Positions 8,051-12,929 of a stretch of DNA of 12,929 nt are shown piece after piece. Within the stretch, counting starts at the first letter, position 1, and the number at the start of each line of letters is the position of its first letter. The position numbers and the translations under genes are program-made. The notes under the pieces were generated by a model, which had not been told where the DNA came from, did not search any database, and saw only the letters and a program-made list of their open reading frames with translations. Source of the DNA: Thermoleophilia bacterium (lineage in GTDB: Bacteria; Actinomycetota; Thermoleophilia; Gaiellales; JAICJC01); NCBI GenBank assembly GCA_025928435.1, contig JAICJM010000111.1, forward strand, positions 1 to 12,929, written 5' to 3'.

Positions 8051-9146
8051 GACGCGGCTCCGCGTCGGCGTGGTCGGCGCGGGGATGATCGCTCAGGTCG
8101 AGCACATCCCCAACCTGCTCCACCTCGGCGACCGGTTCGAGCTCGTCGGGGTGGCCGACCCGTCCGCCCACGTGCGCTCGGAGATCACCGCGCGCTACGG
8201 CGTCCCCGGCTACGTGACCGCCGGCGACCTGCTGCTGCAGTCGCTCGACGCGCTCGTCGTGGCGGTGCCCGACCCGCTGCACGCGGCGACGGTGCTGGCC
8301 GGGCTCGAGGCCGGCCTGCATGTCTTCTGCGAGAAGCCGCTCTGCTACACCGAGGCCGACGCCGCCGCGATCGCCGCCGCCCGCGACCGGGCCGGCGCCG
8401 TCGTGCAGGTCGGGTACATGAAGCGGTTCGACCCCAACTACCAGGCGGCCCTCGAATACCTGCCCGAGGGCGGGGCGGGCCTGCGCTACCTCTCGGTGGA
8501 GGTGTCCGACCCCGACTCGTGGCCCTTCGTCGCCCACCGCCCGCTGGTGCGGCCCGACGACGTCCCGGCAGACCTCGTCGCCGACGCCCGCGCCCGCCAG
8601 CACGCCCAGGCGGCCGAGGCGCTGGGCGTGGCCGTCGACGGCGACCTGCTGCGGGGGTACACCGAGCCGCTCATGTCCGGCGCCGTGCACGTCGTGAACG
8701 CGGCCCACGGCATGCTCGACCGGATGGGCGTTGCACCTGGGCCGGTGCTCGACGGCAGGATCTTCGCGGGCGGCGAGGGGGCGTCCGGGTCGGTGTCGCT
8801 CCTCGACGGGAGGGCGCTGTGGCACCTCGTGCAGGTGCTCGTGCCCGGGGTGGCCTGGTACCGCGAGCGCTACACGCTGCACTTCGACGACCGCGTCGTC
8901 GAGCTCGAGTTCCCCTCGCCCTACCTGAACAACCAGCAGACGTCCCTGCGGGTGCGCCGGTCGGACGGGCTGCGGCTCGACACCGTGTTCGTGCAGGCCG
9001 GATACGAGGAGGCGTTCGTGCGCGAGCTCGAGTGGTTCTGGGGCAGCGTCGCCCGCGGCGAGGAGCCGCGCAACACGGTCGAGGACGCCGTGCGCGACGC
9101 GCGCCTGCTGACCGAGATCGCCCGGCGGGCGGTGGGCGCGGCATGA
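8043..9146 (+). CDS. Gfo/Idh/MocA-family NAD(P)-dependent oxidoreductase
   Basis: A 367-residue oxidoreductase of the family containing inositol 2-dehydrogenase IolG. The N-terminal Rossmann domain has VGVVGAGMIAQ with G12, G14 and A17, an acidic end of strand 2 at VADP (37-40), and the family motif CEKPL with E97-K98-P99. The C-terminal domain has HVVNAAHGMLD (216-226) near the expected active-site His. The usual D...H spacing of IolG enzymes is not evident, and residues 155-212 look longer than usual. Oxidation of the imported polyol or a keto-intermediate is likely, but calling it IolG would go beyond the sequence. GTG 8043 gives an 8-base overlap with iolD and starts just before the glycine-rich loop. 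No Shine-Dalgarno is seen, so translation probably depends on the upstream gene. It overlaps the aldolase gene by 4 bases. Confidence 0.9.
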   Translation: MAETRLRVGVVGAGMIAQVEHIPNLLHLGDRFELVGVADPSAHVRSEITARYGVPGYVTAGDLLLQSLDALVVAVPDPLHAATVLAGLEAGLHVFCEKPLCYTEADAAAIAAARDRAGAVVQVGYMKRFDPNYQAALEYLPEGGAGLRYLSVEVSDPDSWPFVAHRPLVRPDDVPADLVADARARQHAQAAEALGVAVDGDLLRGYTEPLMSGAVHVVNAAHGMLDRMGVAPGPVLDGRIFAGGEGASGSVSLLDGRALWHLVQVLVPGVAWYRERYTLHFDDRVVELEFPSPYLNNQQTSLRVRRSDGLRLDTVFVQAGYEEAFVRELEWFWGSVARGEEPRNTVEDAVRDARLLTEIARRAVGAA

Positions 9147-10096
9147 GCGATCACATGCGCTCCGCCCAGCGCGCCCGCGCGCTCGACGGGCTCGCATCGC
9201 CGCGCGGCGTCATCTCCGGGGCGGCCGTCGACCACCGCGACTCGCTCCAGGCCGTGCTCGCGAAGCGGGGCATGCAGCTCGACGACGCGCGCATCACCGA
9301 GCTCAAGGTGCGGGTCGCGTCTGCGCTCGCGCCGGCCGCGAGCCTGATCCTACTCGACGCCGAGTACTCGGTTGCCCAGGCGATCGCGGCCGGGGCCGTG
9401 CCGGGATCGACGGGGATCGTCGTCCCGCTCGAGGCGATGGGGTACGGCGACGTCGCGAAGGTGGACGTCACGGGGTTCCTGGAGGGGTGGTCGGCGGCCA
9501 AGGGCCGCCGGCTGGGGGCATCGGGCGCGAAGCTGCTCCTGCCCTACCGGGCCGACGCCCCCGACCAGGCCGAGCGCCAGGACGGGGTCGTGCGCTCCGC
9601 CGTCGCCGCCTGCCGCGAGGCCGGCCTGGCCCTGATCGTCGAGCCCATCGTGTACAGGCGCGAGGGCGAGGAGCGGGCCGGCGGCGACCGCTTCGCCGAG
9701 CTGGTCGTCGGGGGCGCCCGCCGGCTGGCGACCCTCGAGCCGGACATCCTCAAGCTGCAGTACCCCGGCTCCGCCGATGCCTGCGCCGAGCTCGACGCCG
9801 CCTGCGGCCCCCTGGTCCCGTGGGTGCTCCTGGGCGGCGGCGCCGGCGAGGACGTGATCGGCGGCCAGATCGAGGACGCCTGCCGGGCCGGGGCGAGCGG
9901 GTTCATCGTCGGGCGCACACTGTTCGACGCCGGGCTCGTGAACGACCCGGAGGAGTCGCGGCGGGCGCTCGTCGAGCACTCGCGGCCGCTGCTCGAGCGG
10001 TTGGCCGCGATCGCCGAGCGGCTGGCGACCCCGTGGCGCGAGCGCGTGGGCGCCCTCCCGCAGCCGCCCCGCGACTGGTACCGCACCCCTGAATAA
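9143..10096 (+). CDS. LacD-type class I aldolase (tagatose-bisphosphate aldolase family)
   Basis: A 317-residue (beta/alpha)8 aldolase resembling LacD tagatose-1,6-bisphosphate aldolase and sulfofructose-phosphate aldolases. Family features are RGVISGAAVDHRDSL (21-35), GAKLLLPYR (128-136), LIVEPIVYR (164-172), DILKLQYP (201-208) with K204 the likely Schiff-base lysine, VPWVLLGGG (225-233) and GFIVGRTLF (253-261). The length matches the family (about 325). In this operon the natural job would be cleavage of the phosphorylated end product, for example 2-deoxy-5-keto-gluconate-6-phosphate, into DHAP and malonate semialdehyde. In standard inositol operons that step belongs to IolJ or to the DUF2090 domain fused to IolC, so this is an inference. 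ATG 9143 overlaps the previous stop by 4 bases (ATGA); ATG 9155 is an alternative. Its TAA stop lies inside the 10087-10123 palindrome. Confidence 0.88.
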   Translation: MSDHMRSAQRARALDGLASPRGVISGAAVDHRDSLQAVLAKRGMQLDDARITELKVRVASALAPAASLILLDAEYSVAQAIAAGAVPGSTGIVVPLEAMGYGDVAKVDVTGFLEGWSAAKGRRLGASGAKLLLPYRADAPDQAERQDGVVRSAVAACREAGLALIVEPIVYRREGEERAGGDRFAELVVGGARRLATLEPDILKLQYPGSADACAELDAACGPLVPWVLLGGGAGEDVIGGQIEDACRAGASGFIVGRTLFDAGLVNDPEESRRALVEHSRPLLERLAAIAERLATPWRERVGALPQPPRDWYRTPE

Positions 10097-10123
10097 ACGG
10101 GGTCAGACCCCGTTTATTCAGGG
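10087..10123. terminator. Perfect 18-bp palindrome between convergent genes, likely bidirectional terminator (element 1)
   Basis: The left arm CCCTGAATAAACGGGGTC (10087-10104) is an exact inverted copy of 10106-10123 around a central A at 10105. The GC-rich core GGGGT/ACCCC closes a CAG loop. On either strand the core is followed by GTTTATT, a modest T-rich run, so it could terminate transcription from both sides. The plus-strand TAA at 10094-10096 ends the aldolase, and the minus-strand TAA at 10114-10116 ends the dehydrogenase. Both proteins therefore end in Pro-Glu encoded by the element. It is related to element 2 at 12767-12797. Palindromic mobile repeats of the REP type are an alternative explanation. 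Confidence 0.8.
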
Positions 10124-11268
10124 TCACCGTTCGGCGCCACGAGCACCTTCATCGCCGCCCCGGTCTGGGCCAGCTCGAGCGCGTCGCCGACGCCCTCCAG
10201 CGGCACCCGATGGGTGATCGCGCGGGCGAACGGGAGCCGGTCGCGGTGGCGCGCCAGCATGTCGAGCGACGGGCGGTACTGGTCGAGCGTCTCGCCGCCG
10301 ACGCCGAGGATGGTCACCCCGGGGATGCACACCTGGCTGTTCGGGTTGATCGGCACCGGCCCCATGTCGACGAAGGCGCCGGCCTCGATCACGGTGCCGC
10401 CGGGGCGGACGAGGTCGAGCGCCTCGATCATGCCTTCGGCCATTCCGGTGCAGCTGCAGACGACGTCGGCGCCCAGCCCGGCGGTGGCGGCGCGCACGGC
10501 CTCGATCCGCTCCGCCCGGCTCGTCCTCTCGGCGTCCAGTGCGATCTCGGCGCCGAACGCGCGGGCATGCTCGAGCCGCTCCGGCAGGACGTCGACCGCG
10601 ATCAGCCGCCCGGCGCCCATCAGCTCCGCCTTGGCCAGGTGCATCAGCCCCAGCGGCCCAACCCCGAGCACGGCCACGGTGTCGCCGAAGCCGAACCCGC
10701 CCGGGACGGCCCGCGCCCGGTCGAGCCCGTTCGTGACGGCCAGCAGCTCCGTGAGCGCCGCCAGCTCGGAGGGGAGCTCGTCCGGCACCCGGAAGTACCG
10801 CGTCCCCGGCAGCAGGTACATCAGCTCCGACCAGCCGCCCAGCAGGTGCGGCGGCTCCGCGCACGTGAGCGAGTTGCCGTAGTCCTCGAGCGCCGTGCAG
10901 AGGTAGTACGGCGCCGACTCGCTGAGGCAGAACCGGCAGCGGCCGCAGGTCAGGTTCGGCGCGGGGACGACCCGGTCACCGACGCGCAACGCCGTCCCGT
11001 CCGCGTCGACCGGCGGGTCGCCCGGCCCCAGCCCCTCGATCGTGCCCACGTTCTCGTGCCCGGGGATGAGCGGGTAGGCGGCCTCGCGCTCGTGGTCGGT
11101 CCCGGCGTACTGGAGGCTCTCGCCCCGCCAGGTGTGCTTGTCGGTGCCGCAGATGCCGGAGAAGTGCATGCGCAGGAGCGCCGCCCCCGGCCCCGGATCG
11201 GGCGCCGGGAACGACTCGACCGCGAAGCGTCCCGGAGCGTGGATGACGGCGGCGCGGATCTGGCTCAT
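10114..11268 (-). CDS. Zinc-dependent medium-chain alcohol/polyol dehydrogenase
   Basis: A 384-residue MDR-superfamily enzyme that oxidises a hydroxyl group with NAD(P). Catalytic-zinc ligand candidates are C40 (GICGTDKH), H71-E72 (PGHE) and E174. The structural-zinc cysteines are C108, C111, C114 and C124 (CGRCRFC with a longer gap before the fourth). The nucleotide fold is AVLGVGPLG (199-207), with D226 (IAVDVLPE) suggesting NAD preference. It resembles threonine, sorbitol and polyol dehydrogenases, but the substrate cannot be assigned. ATG at 11268-11266 directly abuts the CTAG end of the inverted-repeat element. The nearest Shine-Dalgarno-like sequence (GGAG on the minus strand) is 12 nt away, which is long. 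It converges on the cyclitol operon, so a role in the same metabolism is possible but not shown. Its stop lies in the shared palindrome. Confidence 0.92.
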   Translation of the reverse strand: MSQIRAAVIHAPGRFAVESFPAPDPGPGAALLRMHFSGICGTDKHTWRGESLQYAGTDHEREAAYPLIPGHENVGTIEGLGPGDPPVDADGTALRVGDRVVPAPNLTCGRCRFCLSESAPYYLCTALEDYGNSLTCAEPPHLLGGWSELMYLLPGTRYFRVPDELPSELAALTELLAVTNGLDRARAVPGGFGFGDTVAVLGVGPLGLMHLAKAELMGAGRLIAVDVLPERLEHARAFGAEIALDAERTSRAERIEAVRAATAGLGADVVCSCTGMAEGMIEALDLVRPGGTVIEAGAFVDMGPVPINPNSQVCIPGVTILGVGGETLDQYRPSLDMLARHRDRLPFARAITHRVPLEGVGDALELAQTGAAMKVLVAPNGDPE

Positions 11269-11472
11269 CTAGATGGTTGACTCCGATTCCCCGCGCGCCT
11301 GGACGTCCGGCGGCGGCGAAGACTCGAGTTGTGGTGGGGCTGCGGCTGCGAACCGTCGCATCGCCGCGTCCTCGGTCGCGCCCATAGGCCAACTATGACC
11401 GCTCCCTGCGTCCTTGCGCCGCTCGGTTCGCAGCCGCCCAGGACACCACGGGAATCGGAATCAACCATCTAG
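11269..11472. mobile_element. 204-base inverted-repeat element in the divergent intergenic gap, MITE-like
   Basis: The ends 11269-11291 and 11450-11472 are inverted copies matching at 22 of 23 positions. Each outer end reads CTAG, so GATGG...CCATC is flanked by TA on both sides. That fits a Tc1/mariner/IS630-type non-autonomous element, since IS630 prefers CTAG and duplicates TA. Inside is a second inverted pair, 11342-11355 with 11424-11437 (14 of 14), plus GTGGT/ACCAC just outside it. A central hairpin has arms CATAG 11383-11387 and CTATG 11393-11397. No credible coding frame is present. The element reaches the start codon of the dehydrogenase and ends 29 bases before the MFS start, so it probably supplies their control region. 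A native divergent regulatory region is the alternative. Confidence 0.45.
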
Positions 11473-11487
11473 CGCGAGCATAGATGG
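11465..11487. promoter_or_regulatory. Possible operator: CCATCTA-N9-TAGATGG upstream of the MFS gene
   Basis: CCATCTA at 11465-11471 and TAGATGG at 11481-11487 form a 7-bp dyad with a 9-base spacer. It ends 14 bases before the MFS start codon. A third TAGATGG lies at 11270-11276, next to the dehydrogenase start. It could be a repressor site shared by the divergent genes, or the match could follow from the inverted-repeat element end. Arms this short are weak evidence. No clear -35/-10 pair or Shine-Dalgarno is seen before ATG 11502. Confidence 0.25.
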
Positions 11488-11501
11488 CATGATGCGGCCC
11501 G

Positions 11502-12764
11502 ATGGCTGACGTGGGTGGGTCGCAGGGCTACCGGGGGCTGCTCCGCGTCCCCGGGTATCCGGCGCTCATCTCCTCCGTCGCCCTCGGCCGCCTGGCCAAC
11601 TCGATGAGCCAGGTGGGGGTCGTGATCTACCTGCTCGACGCGACGCACAGCGCCGCGATCGCCGGCGGCGGTGCGGCTGCGCAGCTCCTGCCGGGCATCC
11701 TGACCGGGCCGTTCGTCGGCGCCTGGCTCGACCGCACGCATGCGCGGGTGCGCGGCATCGTCGCCACCCTGCTCGTGCGCGCGGCGCTGCTCTTCGCGGT
11801 CGTCGCCTGCGGGCAGCTGCTGCACCCGCCCGCCGCCGTCCTGCTCCTGCTGCTGGCGGGGCTGGGCGCGACGTTCCCGATCCCGAACGTCGGCTTCCGC
11901 GCGATGATCCCGCTCGCCGTCCCCCGGCATCTGTGGGGCCAGGCCAACGCGGCCGACTCCGTCTCGTACGACTCGGCGTTCGTGATCGGCCCGGCGCTGG
12001 CCGGCGCGACCGTGACGCTGGTCGGAGCTCCGTGGGCGATCGTGCTCCAGGGACTGGCGACCCTGGCGGCCGGCGCGATGGCGGCGCGCGTGCGCGAGCC
12101 GTCCGGCCGGGTGATCGAGACCGAGCCGCCGCTCGAGGCGGCCGTCGCCGGCCTGCGCGCGGTGCTCTCGCACCGGCAGCTGCGCGCGACGGTGGTGCTG
12201 ATGGTCGTGTCGGGGCTCGGCTACGGGTGCTTCACGATCGGCCTGCCGCTGTGGGCGCGGGAGACGCTGCACATGTCGCCCGGCGCGGCCGGGTGGATGT
12301 GGGCGGCGACGTCGGTCGGCTCGATCATCGGCGGCCTCACCTACGGCTGGCACCCGCCGCCGGGCTCCCACGCCCGCCACGTCGTCATCTTCACCGCCCT
12401 CTTCGGGCTGCCGCTCCTGCTCGTGCCGCTGGTCTCGTCGCTCTGGCTCGGCCTCGCGTGCATGTTCGTGTCGGGCCTCTGCTCGGCGCCGTTCATCATC
12501 GCGATGTTCTCGATTCGCCAGCGCGCCGTGGACTCGCGCCTGCACGGGCGCATCTTCGCCATCACCGTGTCGATCAACGCGGCCGGCACGCCCGCCGGCG
12601 CCTTCGTCGCCGGCCTCGTCGTGGGCCACATCGGCGTGCACGACCTGCTGTTCGGCGCGGGCCTCGGCCAGCTGCTGGCCGCCGGCCTGGCCGCCACACT
12701 CTTCCGGGCCGAGCGCGAGCGCGCCCCGCTGGCCGTCCCCGAGCCCGAACGCGCCGCGGCCTAG
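11502..12764 (+). CDS. Major facilitator superfamily transporter (MFS_3 / EntS-like exporter type)
   Basis: A 420-residue membrane protein with about 12 hydrophobic segments. The first runs near 22-45 and the last near 378-400, split by a cytoplasmic loop around 195-222. A motif-A-like loop, GPFVGAWLDRTHAR (66-79), follows the second segment. IPNVGFRAMIPLAVPRHLWGQANAADSVSYDSAFVIGPALAG (residues about 127-168) is in the style of EntS/MFS_3 exporters, where loop 4-5 carries a similar ANA motif. Export of a drug-like or metabolite substrate is likely, but its identity is unknown. The start is ATG 11502; the in-frame ATG at 11484 is closed by TGA after one codon. No Shine-Dalgarno is seen, so leaderless or weak initiation is possible. 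The stop is TAG, with an in-frame TAA from the following palindrome at 12771. Confidence 0.92.
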   Translation: MADVGGSQGYRGLLRVPGYPALISSVALGRLANSMSQVGVVIYLLDATHSAAIAGGGAAAQLLPGILTGPFVGAWLDRTHARVRGIVATLLVRAALLFAVVACGQLLHPPAAVLLLLLAGLGATFPIPNVGFRAMIPLAVPRHLWGQANAADSVSYDSAFVIGPALAGATVTLVGAPWAIVLQGLATLAAGAMAARVREPSGRVIETEPPLEAAVAGLRAVLSHRQLRATVVLMVVSGLGYGCFTIGLPLWARETLHMSPGAAGWMWAATSVGSIIGGLTYGWHPPPGSHARHVVIFTALFGLPLLLVPLVSSLWLGLACMFVSGLCSAPFIIAMFSIRQRAVDSRLHGRIFAITVSINAAGTPAGAFVAGLVVGHIGVHDLLFGAGLGQLLAAGLAATLFRAERERAPLAVPEPERAAA

Positions 12765-12766
12765 CG

Positions 12767-12797
12767 TGCATAACCGGTGCCAGGCACCGGTTATGCA
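12767..12797. terminator. Perfect 15-bp palindrome between convergent genes, likely bidirectional terminator (element 2)
   Basis: The arms TGCATAACCGGTGCC (12767-12781) and its exact inverse (12783-12797) surround a central A at 12782. The core GGTGC/GCACC closes a CAG loop, as in element 1. The minus-strand TAA at 12791-12793 is the stop of the M20 hydrolase. The plus-strand TAA at 12771-12773 is in frame with the MFS gene, three codons after its TAG. The T-run after the core is weak (GGTTAT), so efficiency as a Rho-independent terminator is uncertain. It is a sibling of the palindrome at 10087-10123. Confidence 0.7.
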
Positions 12798-12929
12798 GAG
12801 CGGACGACCGCGGTGAGGACCGTCAGGGCGGCGGCGACGTCCTCCTCTGTGACCGACTCGGCCGGGTTGTGGCTGATCCCGCCCGCGCAGCGCAGGAACA
12901 GCATCGCCACCGGCACGTGCTCGGAGAGG
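12791..12929 (-). CDS. M20-family amidohydrolase, C-terminal end (allantoate / N-carbamoyl-amino-acid hydrolase type), partial
   Basis: The last 45 codons of a minus-strand gene that runs off the right edge. The visible end reads LSEHVPVAMLFLRCAGGISHNP and continues AESVTEEDVAAALTVLTAVV. GGISHNPAE followed by an acidic helix is the usual C-terminus of M20/peptidase-T-like amidohydrolases such as allantoate amidohydrolase and N-carbamoyl-L-amino-acid hydrolase. The His in SHNP is a metal ligand in that family. Substrate cannot be resolved from this fragment, and ordinary M20 peptidases have a less similar end. Its TAA stop lies in the right arm of the 12767-12797 palindrome. Confidence 0.75.
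   Translation of the reverse strand, partial: LSEHVPVAMLFLRCAGGISHNPAESVTEEDVAAALTVLTAVVRSA

Noticed and set aside
9487..9520. GGCGGCC/GGCCGCC hairpin inside the aldolase gene
   Set aside because: Short GC-only stems are very common in coding DNA of this composition and the position has no regulatory meaning.
11277..11310. TTGACT in the element's left arm as a -35 promoter box
   Set aside because: No plausible -10 box follows at 16-18 bases, and transcription from it would run back across the element towards the MFS gene without a supporting signal.
11265..11468. A 67-codon minus-strand frame within the intergenic element
   Set aside because: Composition is Arg/Ser-rich without motifs, it coincides with the inverted-repeat structure, and no ribosome site is seen.
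1..12929. tRNA, rRNA, CRISPR array, prophage or toxin-antitoxin features
   Set aside because: No cloverleaf, regularly spaced repeats, integrase or small paired genes were seen; nearly all the window is metabolic and transport genes.

Overview
The window is a strongly GC-rich, almost fully coding stretch. It uses GTG and TTG starts freely, has very short gene junctions and encodes a Gly/Ser-linked lipoprotein. This points to a high-GC actinobacterium, perhaps of the Thermoleophilia type. That placement is an inference from composition and gene style, not from a marker gene.

Bases 1-10096 hold nine plus-strand genes that read as one operon for uptake and breakdown of an inositol-like cyclitol or related polyol. 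In order they are: an AP-endonuclease-2-fold sugar isomerase/epimerase, a LacI-family regulator, an MsmK/UgpC-type ABC ATPase, a family-1 solute-binding lipoprotein, two MalF/MalG-type permeases, an IolD-type TPP-dependent trihydroxycyclohexanedione hydrolase, a Gfo/Idh/MocA oxidoreductase and a LacD-type class I aldolase. Eight junctions overlap by 1-8 bases or are 3 bases apart, so translational coupling is likely. The regulator would sense the substrate, the ABC system import it, and the dehydrogenase, isomerase/dehydratase, IolD and aldolase form parts of an inositol route. iolB, iolC and iolA equivalents are not in the window.

The aldolase converges on a minus-strand zinc-dependent alcohol/polyol dehydrogenase (10114-11268). 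Between them lies a perfect 18-bp palindrome (10087-10123) that carries the stop codons of both genes. Upstream of the dehydrogenase is a 233-base non-coding gap. It holds a highly structured 204-base element with 23-bp inverted ends flanked by CTAG/TA, either MITE-like or a divergent regulatory region. An MFS exporter (11502-12764) is transcribed away from it. The exporter converges on the 3' end of an M20-family amidohydrolase (minus strand, running off the right edge), again across a palindrome (12767-12797).

The most unusual observation is that the two palindromes are one family. Their 15-nt arms differ at four positions, each difference is compensated on the opposite arm, and both carry a TAA on each strand at the same offset, in frame with all four converging genes. 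Other points of interest are a perfect 13-bp hairpin within the first codons of the first permease gene, a LacI protein that appears to lack about 20 residues of its effector domain, and duplicated Shine-Dalgarno sequences in an extended ATPase tail.
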